Part shown: positions 15,316-23,261 of the stretch, in pieces | Layout: each line of letters opens with the position of its first letter | Numbering within the stretch: the stretch's first letter is position 1 | NCBI GenBank assembly: GCA_020723345.1 | Contig: DYJA01000011.1 | Span: 1-43,348, forward strand | Length of the DNA stretch: 43,348 bases | DNA from: Candidatus Aquidulcis sp. | GTDB lineage: Bacteria > Chloroflexota > Anaerolineae > UBA4142 | Direction: 5' to 3' | Translations under genes and position numbers: made by a program | The notes under the pieces: model-generated | The model's database searches: none | What the model saw: only the letters and a program-made list of their open reading frames with translations | What the model was told of the DNA's origin: nothing

Positions 15316-18039
15316 ATGACAAACAACCAACGACAGACAGCAATCAAGCTCTTTGTTTTCTTGCTTTGTGCGATCATTCTCGCTGCCGCTTTCGCGTTTC
15401 TTTTCGCGTCCTTTCGCGACATGCAGGCGAAGACGCGTGGCGTCGAATTTGGCGCGCGCGTGGAAACCGCGTTCGGCGTGAACGTCGCGCTGGAACAGTA
15501 CTCTGACGCGGAGTTGACGCGCGCGCTCGCGCTCATTCGGGACGGCGGCTTTGGTTACACAAGGCAACATTTCTACTGGAACGATCTCGAACCGCGCCGG
15601 AATGAATTTGCGTGGGACAAATCAGATCGCATCGTCGCGCGCGCGAACGAGTTTGGCTTGCAAATGATCGCGGTGATCGACACGACGCCGGTGTGGGCGC
15701 GGCATCCCGGCGAAGCCGATCTCGTCAACGCGCCGCCCGCGAATCCCGACGATTATGGGCGCTTTATCGCCGCGTTCGTCAAGCGTTACGGCGACCGCGT
15801 GCGGTACGTACAAGTCTGGGACAACCCAAACGTGCATCCGTTTTGGGGACGCCGCAACGCGGATCCGATTGAGTACGCCGCGCTGCTGCGCTCTGCCGCG
15901 ACAAACGCGCGCGCGGTCTCCCTCCCTGCGAGCGGGGAGGGCAGGGGAGGGGTGAAGATTTTGTCGGCGGGACTCGGTTACAGCGGCGAGTTGATTCGCG
16001 GTCATCCCGATTACTCCGACATTTTGTTTTTGCGCGGCTTGTATAAAGTCGGCGCGCAAAATTATTTCGACATCGTCGGCGCGAAAGCGTACGGCATGTG
16101 GAGCGGTCCCGATGATCGCCGCGCAGACAAAGACGTGTTCAACTTTTCGCGCGCGATTTTGCTGCGCGATGAAATGCTCGCGTACGGCGACGCGCACAAA
16201 CCGATCTGGGCAGTCGAGTTTGGTTGGAACGCGCTGCCGCCGGGATGGGGCGGCAAACCATCGCCGTGGGGATCGGACGCGGAAGAAACGCAGAGCGCGC
16301 GCTTGGCGAATGCAGTTCAGCGCGCGCGCAGCGAGTGGGCGTGGATGCCGGTGCTGATCGCGCAGACCTTCCAGCCGAACGCGCCAAGCGACGATCCCGT
16401 CTGGGGCTTTTCGCTCGTCGGCAAGAATTTCCAGCCGCGTTCCGCGTACACCGCGCTGACGCGCGCGCTTGCCGCGCCGGTTCAGCCCGCGTCATTCGAT
16501 TTTACGCGGTTCTACTTGACGCTCGGCGCGCTCGCGCTTGTCGCGCTCGTCGCGGCGTGGCGCGGCGCGGTTGCCGCGTGGCGCTTGCCCTGGGAGATCG
16601 TTTGGCAGCCGATTCAAGCGCGCTTTGCTGCGCTGCCCGAACTCGCGCAGTTCGCGCTGCTTGCGGGCGCGGCAATCGCGCTGTACTACTCGCCAAACGC
16701 CGCGCTGAATTTCGCGTTCCTCGCGCTCCTTGTTTTTCTTTTCGCGCTGCGCCTTGATCTGGGTTTGGCGATCACCGTTTTCACGATCCCATTCTATCTC
16801 CTGCCGAAAAATCTGATCGGCGGCGCGCAGTTCTCAGTGGTCGAGTTGCTCGTGTTGGTTTCCGCGGCGGCGTGGCTTGTGCGAGCGACCGCCGACCGCC
16901 GACAGCTGACCGCGCTCAAAGACCTGCGGTCTGCGGTCAGCTGTCTGCGGTCAATGGATTGGGCAGTCATTTGCTTTGTCCTGCTCGGTCTCCTCTCCGT
17001 GAAAATCGCGTCCAACTTTGGCGTGGCGATGCGCGAGTTTCGCGTGATCGTGATCGAACCCGCGCTGTTGTACGCGCTGATCCGCGCGTCGAATTTGTCG
17101 CGGCGCGATTTGTGGCGACTGGTGAACGCGTTCATTCTGTCGGCGGTTGCGGTGTCGCTGATCGGCTTGTACCAGTTCTTTTTCACGAGCTGGGTCATCA
17201 TCGGCGAAGGGGTGCGGCGAGTGCTCGCGGTCTACGGCTCGCCGAACAATCTCGCGCTGTACCTTGATCGCGCGTTGCCGCTGGTGATCGCGCTCGCGCT
17301 GTTGGGGCGACTGGAAGTCGCAGCAACAACATCGCCAAGTCTGCCTACGCAGACTAAACCTGCGAAGGCAGGTTTAGTGAACTTGTTGCGGCGAATTTAT
17401 TCGCCCGCCTCCGCGCTCATCATCGCGCTCGCGCTGTACTTGACGTACTCGCGCGGCGCGTGGCTGGGCATCGCGGCAGGTCTCGCGTGCATCGGTTTGG
17501 CAAGCGGCAAGCGCGTGCGAATCGCGATGATCGTCTTGCTCATCGTCGGCGTCATCGTCGTCATTCCGTTTTTGCAAACGGAGCGCGCGCAATCGTTCTT
17601 TCAGATCGGCACAGGCACGGGATTTTTCCGCGTGAGCGTTTGGGAATCGGCAATCGCGATGATCCGCGATCATCCCATCTTTGGTGTTGGTCTCGACAAC
17701 TTTTTGTACGAGTACCCCAAGTACATTCATCCCGACGCGTGGCGCGAGCCGAACCTTTCGCACCCGCACAACATCGTTTTAGATTTTTGGGCGCGACTGG
17801 GAGTGGCGGGGGTAGTCGTGTTGGCGTGGATGATGTTCGCTTTTTATCGTAGGGGATTGAGGGAACTAAGGGAACTTGTGGGAACTCAGAGGGCAGTCGT
17901 GATCGGTTTGATGGCGAGTATGACGGCGGCGCTCGCGCATGGGATGATCGACGCGGCGTATTTCTACGTTGATCTCGCGTTTGTGTGGATGCTGACGTTG
18001 GGGGTGATCGAAGCAATCAGCGTGCAGGAAGTTGTATGA
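15316..18039 (+). CDS. Fusion: glycoside-hydrolase-like extracellular domain + O-antigen ligase (Wzy/WaaL) membrane domain
   Basis: This is a 907-residue envelope protein. One N-terminal membrane segment (about 10-31) is followed by a TIM-barrel-type domain (about 40-390) resembling clan GH-A enzymes: RQHFYWNDLEPRRNEFAWDK, YVQVWDNPNVHPFW, and IWAVEFGWN with the putative nucleophile Glu301. The usual WNEPN acid/base motif reads WDNPN (residues 168-172), with Glu replaced by Asn170, so retaining hydrolysis is doubtful and glycan binding is more likely (inference). From about residue 400 a dozen membrane segments follow, with the Wzy_C/O-antigen-ligase signature ALYLTYSRGAWLGIAAGL and GVGLDNFLYEYPKY... 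HPHNIVLDFWARLG. Three in-frame hairpin repeats are read through. It probably polymerises or ligates surface glycan while holding it. Confidence 0.88.
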   Translation: MTNNQRQTAIKLFVFLLCAIILAAAFAFLFASFRDMQAKTRGVEFGARVETAFGVNVALEQYSDAELTRALALIRDGGFGYTRQHFYWNDLEPRRNEFAWDKSDRIVARANEFGLQMIAVIDTTPVWARHPGEADLVNAPPANPDDYGRFIAAFVKRYGDRVRYVQVWDNPNVHPFWGRRNADPIEYAALLRSAATNARAVSLPASGEGRGGVKILSAGLGYSGELIRGHPDYSDILFLRGLYKVGAQNYFDIVGAKAYGMWSGPDDRRADKDVFNFSRAILLRDEMLAYGDAHKPIWAVEFGWNALPPGWGGKPSPWGSDAEETQSARLANAVQRARSEWAWMPVLIAQTFQPNAPSDDPVWGFSLVGKNFQPRSAYTALTRALAAPVQPASFDFTRFYLTLGALALVALVAAWRGAVAAWRLPWEIVWQPIQARFAALPELAQFALLAGAAIALYYSPNAALNFAFLALLVFLFALRLDLGLAITVFTIPFYLLPKNLIGGAQFSVVELLVLVSAAAWLVRATADRRQLTALKDLRSAVSCLRSMDWAVICFVLLGLLSVKIASNFGVAMREFRVIVIEPALLYALIRASNLSRRDLWRLVNAFILSAVAVSLIGLYQFFFTSWVIIGEGVRRVLAVYGSPNNLALYLDRALPLVIALALLGRLEVAATTSPSLPTQTKPAKAGLVNLLRRIYSPASALIIALALYLTYSRGAWLGIAAGLACIGLASGKRVRIAMIVLLIVGVIVVIPFLQTERAQSFFQIGTGTGFFRVSVWESAIAMIRDHPIFGVGLDNFLYEYPKYIHPDAWREPNLSHPHNIVLDFWARLGVAGVVVLAWMMFAFYRRGLRELRELVGTQRAVVIGLMASMTAALAHGMIDAAYFYVDLAFVWMLTLGVIEAISVQEVV
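15918..15953. repeat. In-frame CCCTCCC palindrome in the GH-like domain
   Basis: CTCCCTCCCTGCGAGCGGGG and the adjoining GAGGGCAGGGGAGGGG form an imperfect hairpin. It encodes SLPASGEGRGGV, a peptide of the kind produced by widespread short palindromes in many bacterial genomes, and sits between two strands of the barrel domain. Confidence 0.6.
16885..16953. repeat. In-frame GACCGC word palindrome in the O-antigen ligase part
   Basis: Left words (GACCGCCGACAGCTGACCGC) are matched by complementary right words (GCGGTCAGCTGTCTGCGGTC) around the centre CTCAAAGACCT. It encodes a hydrophilic loop (ATADRRQLTALKDLRSAV and onward) between two membrane helices. Confidence 0.65.
17338..17376. repeat. 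Two adjacent in-frame perfect hairpins in the O-antigen ligase part
   Basis: AGTCTGC-CTAC-GCAGACT (17338-17355) is followed directly by TAAACCTGC-GAAG-GCAGGTTTA (17355-17376). Together they encode SLPTQTKPAKAGLV, an inter-helix loop. The frame is kept. Confidence 0.75.
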
Positions 18040-18066
18040 TTTCGGCGCGCGAATGAAGGATCATTT

Positions 18067-18342
18067 TTACTTGATCAGGGCATCGTATTCGGCGTGGCTG
18101 CCGATCCACCACCATGTTGCTGTATCGTTGTCCACGAACGCCGATGCCCGCCAGTGCAGTCCGATTCGGACAGAATAGATTGGTTCACGCTCGGACACGC
18201 GTTTGAACTGTAAACCGGGATGATGCGGGTTGCGTCGCCATAGACGATATGCTTGGCGCGCCTGACGGCGCACTTCAGCGGGGAGTTGCTGATACTTTCG
18301 TCTGAACTGGCGAGTCGTCCTGGACTTTATTGTTTGTCTCAT
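18067..18342 (-). CDS. RelE/ParE-superfamily toxin, intact
   Basis: This 91-residue basic protein has a typical small mRNA-interferase/gyrase-toxin fold pattern: [24 protein letters not shown] (helices), FKRVSEREPIYSVRIGLHWR (central strands) and TATWWWIGSHAEYDALIK (C-terminal strand). Whether it cleaves ribosome-bound mRNA or acts elsewhere cannot be told from sequence. It is the intact relative of the frameshifted toxin near 12 kb. Its start lies 68 bp inside the antitoxin gene, so translation is tightly coupled. Confidence 0.82.
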   Translation of the reverse strand: MRQTIKSRTTRQFRRKYQQLPAEVRRQARQAYRLWRRNPHHPGLQFKRVSEREPIYSVRIGLHWRASAFVDNDTATWWWIGSHAEYDALIK

Positions 18343-18601
18343 CCTCGGTCAACAATTGTTCCAGTGGCTCAGTCGCGCCACTAGCGATCTCCGCGCGCAC
18401 TTCGGCAGCCATGCGCGCGAGGAACTTTTGCGATGCTTCAGTGGCAAATAGTTGATCCCATTCGCGGTCGTCGGCTTCCATCTCCGCGGGAGTAGCATCG
18501 AACGGCCATTCTGTCTGCGCCAGAATAAGTTCGTACACCTTGGGCAATCGCTCCACGGGCACGCATTTGAGCGCGACTTCAAGATCGTGGTAGGTTAACA
18601 C
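18275..18601 (-). CDS. Antitoxin of the second toxin pair
   Basis: This 108-residue acidic protein overlaps its toxin by 68 bp. The N-terminus ([23 protein letters not shown]) looks like a helical antitoxin head, and the segment [19 protein letters not shown] resembles the first antitoxin in this window. GTG at 18601 is preferred because AGGAGG lies 5 nt before it; the GTG two codons upstream overlaps that box. An extended -10 TGGTATAAT lies at 18619-18627. Confidence 0.75.
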   Translation of the reverse strand: MLTYHDLEVALKCVPVERLPKVYELILAQTEWPFDATPAEMEADDREWDQLFATEASQKFLARMAAEVRAEIASGATEPLEQLLTEDETNNKVQDDSPVQTKVSATPR

Positions 18602-18618
18602 GAGCACCTCCTGCCCAC

Positions 18619-18627
18619 ATTATACCA
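18619..18627 (-). promoter_or_regulatory. Extended -10 promoter of the second toxin-antitoxin operon
   Basis: TGGTATAAT on the minus strand, about 18 bp before the antitoxin GTG. No good -35 is visible. It is the same 9-mer as at the first toxin-antitoxin operon. Confidence 0.55.
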
Positions 18628-18680
18628 CGCGAGACAAATCGCGCGCAAATGGCTCATTTGTCATTTGTTCATTTGTCATT

Positions 18681-18686
18681 TATAAT
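18681..18686 (+). promoter_or_regulatory. Putative -10 box upstream of the epimerase gene
   Basis: TATAAT, preceded by tandem words of the form CATTTGTCATTTGTT. If used, the leader of the UDP-glucuronate decarboxylase-like gene would be about 95 nt long. Confidence 0.4.
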
Positions 18687-18789
18687 TGCGCCACATCGCT
18701 TGTGGTCGCACGCGTTCGCCGCCGCTGACCGCGCGAGCCGCGCGGAAATTCAAAAAAAGGCGAATGCGCGCGAGAAGGGATTAACACCG

Positions 18790-19725
18790 ATGCGTATTCT
18801 AGTCACTGGCGGCGCGGGTTTTATCGGCTCGCACCTGTGCGATTATTTTCTCGCGCGCGGCGAGCAAGTGATCGCGATTGACAATTTCATCACGGGTAGC
18901 CCCGACAACATCGCGCACTTGAAAAATCATCCGCGCTTTACTTTTATTCGGCAGGATGTGACCGATTATCTCCGCGTCGAAGGTTACGTGGACGCGATTT
19001 TGCATTTTGCGTCGCCTGCCAGCCCCGTTTCGTACCTCGCGTACCCGATTCAAACGCTCAAGGTCGGCGCGCTCGGCACGCACAAGGCATTGGGCTTGGC
19101 GCGCGCCAAAGGGGCGCGCTTTTTGTTGGCGTCCACGTCCGAAGTGTACGGCGATCCGCTCGTGCATCCGCAGCGCGAAGATTACTGGGGCAACGTCAAT
19201 CCGATCGGTCCGCGCGGCGTGTACGACGAGGCGAAGCGTTTCGCGGAAGCGATCACGCTGGCGTATCGTCGCGCGCACAACGTCGACACGCGGATCGTCC
19301 GCATCTTTAATACGTACGGTCCGCGCAACGCGCTCGACGATGGACGCGTTGTGCCGAATCTGATCGGGCAGGCGCTGCGCGGCGAGCCACTGACGGTACA
19401 CGGCGACGGGATGCAGACGCGTTCGTTCTGTTACGTGAGCGATGAAGTCGAAGGGATCGCGCGCTTGCTCGCGTCGGATGAAACGATGCCCGTCAACATC
19501 GGCAATCCGAACGAGATGACGATTCGCGCGTTCGCCGAAAAAATCAACGCGCTGACGGGAAACAAAGCGGGCATCATGTACATCCCGCGTCCGATTGACG
19601 ATCCCAGCCGCCGTTGTCCCGACATCTCGAAAGCGAAACGTCTCCTGGGTTGGGAACCGAAAGTCGGTCTCGACGAAGGACTGGAAAAGACGATTGCGTA
19701 TTTCAAGGCGAAAATAGTGCGATAG
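18790..19725 (+). CDS. NAD-dependent epimerase/dehydratase, UDP-glucuronate decarboxylase-like
   Basis: This 311-residue cytoplasmic enzyme of the extended SDR family most likely converts UDP-glucuronate to UDP-xylose for surface polysaccharide. Visible features are the NAD-binding motif [15 protein letters not shown] (about 7-21), the negative selector IDNFITG, the catalytic STSEVYGDP and Y-D-E-A-K (YxxxK) motifs, FNTYGPR, and the C-terminal [40 protein letters not shown] matches the decarboxylase subgroup better than 4-epimerases; substrate remains inferred. The ATG at 18790 has AAGGGA upstream, and the longer in-frame extension has a different composition and is left out. Confidence 0.88.
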   Translation: MRILVTGGAGFIGSHLCDYFLARGEQVIAIDNFITGSPDNIAHLKNHPRFTFIRQDVTDYLRVEGYVDAILHFASPASPVSYLAYPIQTLKVGALGTHKALGLARAKGARFLLASTSEVYGDPLVHPQREDYWGNVNPIGPRGVYDEAKRFAEAITLAYRRAHNVDTRIVRIFNTYGPRNALDDGRVVPNLIGQALRGEPLTVHGDGMQTRSFCYVSDEVEGIARLLASDETMPVNIGNPNEMTIRAFAEKINALTGNKAGIMYIPRPIDDPSRRCPDISKAKRLLGWEPKVGLDEGLEKTIAYFKAKIVR

Positions 19726-19788
19726 TTGGATAGTGCAATAGTGCGATAGTTGAACTATCGCACTACCGCGCTATTGCACTATTGCACT
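19714..19788. repeat. Hairpin-word repeat between epimerase and O-antigen ligase genes
   Basis: Words TAGTGCGATAGT and GCAATAGTGC are followed by complements; GTGCGATAGTT (19741-19751) and AACTATCGCAC (19753-19763) form a perfect 11-bp stem. It includes the last codons of the epimerase and ends next to the next start codon. Confidence 0.7.
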
Positions 19789-19789
19789 T

Positions 19790-21229
19790 ATGCGAATCTC
19801 AACTATTCAACGAAACGTGTCCAGGTTTTGGATCGCGCTTGCGTTGATCGCCATCGCGCTTGCGTTGATCGTGCTGCCGACGACGAGCGCGGTCGCGGTG
19901 ATCGGCGGCGCGCTCGTCGCGCTGGCGCTGCTGCGCTGGCACGAGATCGCGCTGTACAGCGCGATTGTCGCGGTGCCGTTCGGATCGTGGTTTCCGATTT
20001 CGGTCGGCGCGGGCAATCTGACGGCAGTCGACATCGCAGTCGCGCTGTTGATCGTGCTGTGGCTCGCGCGGATGATCGTGATCGAGCGCGGCATCACGAT
20101 TCATTTCCCGCCGCTGTCGCTTCCATTCGCGCTGTTTCTCTTCGCCGCGATGCTTTCGATCACGGGCGCGCTGTCGCTGCAATTCGCGATCAAGGAATCG
20201 ACAAAGTGGATCGAGATGTTCGCGATGTACGTTTACGTCGCGAATAATTTCGACACGGCGAAAATGAAACGCGCGCTCGCGGTGATGTTTCTAGCCGGTT
20301 TCGCCGAAGCCGCGATTGGCATATACCAATTTCTATTTCAGTGGGGACCGAAGGGGTTCCTGCTGTTTGGCAGTTACATTCGCGCGTTCGGCACGTTCGA
20401 GCAGCCCAATCCGTTTGCGGGTTACCTCGCGCTGATTTTGCCGGTCGCGTTGGGCGTGGTGATTGCGGTGTTCAGTGTTCAGTATTCAGTATTCAGAAAA
20501 ACTGAACACTGGATACTCAATACTGGATACTCTGCGCTTGCCGCATTGTCGCTTGGCGCGATGTTGACCGCCGCGGTGATGAGTTGGTCGCGCGGCGCGT
20601 GGCTGGGAATCGCGACGGGCTTGATCGTTACGGTGATCGTCCAGAGTCGCCGCGCGTTCGTGCTGACGATCATCGCCGCGTTCGCGCTGACGTTCGGCAT
20701 TTTGCTCAACAGCATCAACGTCATTCCCGACGTGATCGTCGAGCGCTTTAGCGGCGTCGCGGATTACTTGGGCGTATTTGATGTGCGCGGCGTCAAAGTC
20801 GACGACGCGAATTTCGCCGTCGTCGAACGGATGGCGCACTGGCAAGCCGCGTGGGGAATGTTGCACAATCACCCGGCGCTTGGCGTCGGCATTGGCAATT
20901 ACGCTGTCGTGTATTCCGATTACGCGCTGCCGCGCTGGGACGATCCGCTCGGACACGCGCATAATTACTATCTCAACGTCGCCGCCGAAACGGGGTTCAT
21001 CGGACTCGCGGCGTACGCGATTCTGTGGCTCGCGATCTTTTGGCAGAGTTGGCGCGCGCTTCGCGCGTCGCGTGGATTCTGGCAGAGTGTCGCGGCAGGA
21101 CTGCTGGGAATGCTCGTCGCGCTTTCCGCGCACAACGTGTTCGACAATTTGTTCGTGCATGGCATGGCGGTTCAAGTCGGCATTGGGCTGGGCATGCTCG
21201 CGTGGATCGAAGATTCGGCGATTGGGTGA
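19790..21229 (+). CDS. O-antigen ligase / polymerase family membrane protein
   Basis: This 479-residue polytopic membrane protein has about 11-12 hydrophobic segments. It carries the O-antigen-ligase domain marks SWSRGAWLGIATGLIVTVIV, a large loop with MAHWQAAWGMLHNHPALGVGIGNY, and GHAHNYYLNVAAETGFIGLAAY (His-rich loop typical of Wzy_C). It should transfer or polymerise undecaprenyl-linked glycans on the outer face. It lies two genes after the GH-like/ligase fusion, so the locus has two such enzymes. One hairpin repeat is read through in frame near residue 230. The ATG at 19790 has no clear ribosome-binding site. Confidence 0.9.
   Translation: MRISTIQRNVSRFWIALALIAIALALIVLPTTSAVAVIGGALVALALLRWHEIALYSAIVAVPFGSWFPISVGAGNLTAVDIAVALLIVLWLARMIVIERGITIHFPPLSLPFALFLFAAMLSITGALSLQFAIKESTKWIEMFAMYVYVANNFDTAKMKRALAVMFLAGFAEAAIGIYQFLFQWGPKGFLLFGSYIRAFGTFEQPNPFAGYLALILPVALGVVIAVFSVQYSVFRKTEHWILNTGYSALAALSLGAMLTAAVMSWSRGAWLGIATGLIVTVIVQSRRAFVLTIIAAFALTFGILLNSINVIPDVIVERFSGVADYLGVFDVRGVKVDDANFAVVERMAHWQAAWGMLHNHPALGVGIGNYAVVYSDYALPRWDDPLGHAHNYYLNVAAETGFIGLAAYAILWLAIFWQSWRALRASRGFWQSVAAGLLGMLVALSAHNVFDNLFVHGMAVQVGIGLGMLAWIEDSAIG
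20469..20531. repeat. In-frame TATTCAGT word palindrome inside the O-antigen ligase gene
   Basis: Words GTTCAGTGTTCAGTATTCAG are followed by complements CTGAACACTGGATACTC and so on. It encodes VFSVQYSVFRKTEHWILNTG between two membrane helices. The gene stays open. Confidence 0.7.
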
Positions 21230-21296
21230 TTCGGTGATTGGATATCGCCCGCGCCTCTCGTAGTTCGCAATTTGCAATTCGCTTGGAGGATTTTCG

Positions 21297-21737
21297 TTGG
21301 CAAATTTTTTCTCATTCGATTCGAGTAACAATGGCGAGTTGACGCGCTTTATGAAGTTTGCAACCGTTGGCGCGATTGGCGCGGTAGTTGACTTTAGTGT
21401 GCTCAATCTGCTCGTGTTGGGCGTTGGCGTACCAAAAGAATACGCGAATCTGGTTTCAGTATCGTGCGCGATTTTCAGCAACTTTACCTGGAATCGTTTA
21501 TGGACGTTTCCCGAATCGCGCGAACGTCCGGTGCATACGCAATTCGGCAAGTTCGCGCTGGTGAATCTGATCGGTTTGGGCATCAACCAAATCGTGTTCT
21601 TGACGACGGATGCGCTCGTCTTCGGCGAGTTATTTTCGCACCCGATTGATTACAACTTTGCCAAAGCGACGGCGATCATCGTCGTGTTGTTTTGGAATTT
21701 CTTCGTCAATCGAAACTGGACGTATCGGGGAATTTAG
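21297..21737 (+). CDS. GtrA-like membrane protein
   Basis: This 146-residue, four-helix membrane protein belongs to the GtrA/DPMS3 family, which helps move or present lipid-linked sugars for glycosyltransferases. Family pattern: ELTRFMKFATVGAIGAVVDFSVLNLL, AIFSNFTWNRLWTF and VVLFWNFFVNRNWTYR at the end. The start is TTG at 21297 with a good GGAGGA 6 nt upstream; no ATG is nearer. It lies between a ligase and a GT4 glycosyltransferase, which fits a role in glycan assembly. Confidence 0.9.
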   Translation: MANFFSFDSSNNGELTRFMKFATVGAIGAVVDFSVLNLLVLGVGVPKEYANLVSVSCAIFSNFTWNRLWTFPESRERPVHTQFGKFALVNLIGLGINQIVFLTTDALVFGELFSHPIDYNFAKATAIIVVLFWNFFVNRNWTYRGI

Positions 21738-21812
21738 TTTGTTGGTTCGATAGTTTGATAGTTTGTTAGGCAAACACCAGCCAACTAACCAACCATCCAA
21801 CTATCTAACTAT
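21738..21812. repeat. Hairpin-word repeat between GtrA and GT4 genes
   Basis: Words GATAGTTTGATAGTTTGTTAG are followed by complements of the form CCAACTAACCAACCATCCAAC and ATCTAACTAT. The start codon of the GT4 gene lies at its right edge, so the repeat forms the whole leader. Confidence 0.65.
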
Positions 21813-22965
21813 GCAACTACGCATCGGCATTGATTTCACCTCCGCCTCACGCGAACGCGCGGGGATTGGGCGGTACGCGCGCGAACTTGTCCGCGCGTTG
21901 TCGCGTCTCGATCACGCGAATCAGTACGTCCTCTTCGTTCCGCGCGACGCGCACGCCGATTTGTTGCAGTTCGATTGGTCTCCCAATTTCTCGATTGTCC
22001 GCGCGCCGCTGACCGAACGCTACCTCGCCGCGCTGTGGCAGCGCGCGCGTATTCCGCTGCCGATTGAAGCGTTCATCGGCGCGGTGGACGTGTTCTACTC
22101 GCCCGATTTTCTTCTGCCGCCGACGCGCGCGCGGCGCAAACTCGTCACGGTTCACGATCTCTCCTACGTCCGCGTGCCCGAATGTTTTCCCGCGCCACTG
22201 TTGAACTATCTCAATCGCGCGGTGCCGCCTTCCGTCGCGCGCGCGGACTTGGTTCTCGCCGACGCGGCAAGCACGCAGCGCGATCTGGTTGACGTGTACC
22301 GCGTTCCGCTCGAAAAAATTCGCGTGCTGTACTCTGGCGTTGATCCGCGCTTTCGCCCCGATGTCTCGGACGACGCGCGCGCGCGGGTGCGCGCACTGAC
22401 GCGCGGCAAGCCGTACTTGCTCTCGGTCAGCACGATTCAGCCGAGAAAAAATTACGCGCGGTTGATCGAAGCGTTCGCGCGAATTGCGAATAGCGAATCG
22501 CAAATTGCGAACTCGCAATTCCTAATTCGCGATTTGCAATTGATCATTGCGGGCGGACGCGGCTGGATGTACGAAGAGATTTTCCAGACCGTCGAACGAT
22601 TGAACTTGCGCGAGCGTGTCATCTTCCCCGAGTTTTTCGCCGACGACGATCTGCCGGCGCTGTACGCAGGCGCGACGTTGTTCGTGTACCCGTCGTTGTA
22701 CGAAGGATTCGGTTTGGGAATCGCGGAGGCGATGGCGTGCGGCGCGCCCGTTGTTTGCTCCAACGCATCGTCGCTGCCCGAAGTCGCGGGCGACGCCGCG
22801 CTGTACTTTGATCCGCGCGACATCGACGCGATGGCGGACGCGATTCAACGCGCGCTGGCGGATGAAGCGTTGCGCGCGGATATGCGCGCGAAAGGATTCG
22901 CGCAGGTGAAGCAGTTTATGTGGGAAAAAGCGGCGCGCGAGTTGCGTCAATACTTGGAAGGATGA
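21811..22965 (+). CDS. GT4-family glycosyltransferase (GT-B fold)
   Basis: This 384-residue cytoplasmic enzyme transfers a nucleotide-linked sugar during surface polysaccharide assembly; donor and acceptor are unknown. The N-terminal Rossmann-like domain begins LRIGIDFTSASRERAGIGRYARELVRAL, the glycine-loop typical of GT4. The C-terminal half has LLSVSTIQPRKNYARLIEAF, the donor-binding EGFGLGIAEAMACGAPVVCSN (E-x7-E motif) and GDAALYFDPRDIDAMADAI. The ATG at 21811 starts the conserved domain directly; upstream in-frame codons lie in the repeat. One in-frame hairpin repeat is tolerated between the two motifs. Confidence 0.92.
   Translation: MQLRIGIDFTSASRERAGIGRYARELVRALSRLDHANQYVLFVPRDAHADLLQFDWSPNFSIVRAPLTERYLAALWQRARIPLPIEAFIGAVDVFYSPDFLLPPTRARRKLVTVHDLSYVRVPECFPAPLLNYLNRAVPPSVARADLVLADAASTQRDLVDVYRVPLEKIRVLYSGVDPRFRPDVSDDARARVRALTRGKPYLLSVSTIQPRKNYARLIEAFARIANSESQIANSQFLIRDLQLIIAGGRGWMYEEIFQTVERLNLRERVIFPEFFADDDLPALYAGATLFVYPSLYEGFGLGIAEAMACGAPVVCSNASSLPEVAGDAALYFDPRDIDAMADAIQRALADEALRADMRAKGFAQVKQFMWEKAARELRQYLEG
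22481..22542. repeat. In-frame AATTGCGAAT word palindrome inside the GT4 gene
   Basis: Words AATTGCGAATAGCGAATCGC are followed by complements (GCGAACTCGCAATTCC, ATTCGCGATTTGC). It encodes RIANSESQIANSQFLIRDLQ, a loop in the donor-binding domain. The words resemble those in the mreB-mreC spacer. Confidence 0.7.
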
Positions 22966-23219
22966 CTACACAGATGGACATCGCTCTTTTTATCAATGTG
23001 ATCGGTTGGATCGGTTCTGCTGCTGTGCTCTTGGCGTACGCGCTGGTTTCCGCCAAGCGCGTGCAAGGCGATTCGGTGGTGTATCAAGTCATGAATCTGG
23101 TCGGCAGTGTGTGCCTGCTGAGCAATACGATTTATTGGGGCGCGTACCCATCGTCGTTTGTCAACATCGTTTGGACGGGCATTGCGCTCTTTGCGCTCGC
23201 GCGCTCGGTCAAACACTGA
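22962..23219 (+). CDS. Small membrane protein, CBU_0592-like
   Basis: This is an 85-residue protein with three hydrophobic segments (INVIGWIGSAAVLLAYALVS, VMNLVGSVCLLSNTIYWG, FVNIVWTGIALFALAR). The pattern resembles the CBU_0592 family of uncharacterised bacterial membrane proteins. Function is unknown. It overlaps the end of the GT4 gene as ATGA, so it is translated together with it; a second possible ATG lies four codons on. Confidence 0.72.
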   Translation: MTTQMDIALFINVIGWIGSAAVLLAYALVSAKRVQGDSVVYQVMNLVGSVCLLSNTIYWGAYPSSFVNIVWTGIALFALARSVKH

Positions 23220-23261
23220 TCTTCACAAAGATCACGCAACACGCATTACGGTTCATTTTCC

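Noticed and set aside
14503-15570. Minus-strand frame opposite the lipoprotein gene
   Set aside because: The plus-strand protein has signal peptide and domains; the antisense has none.
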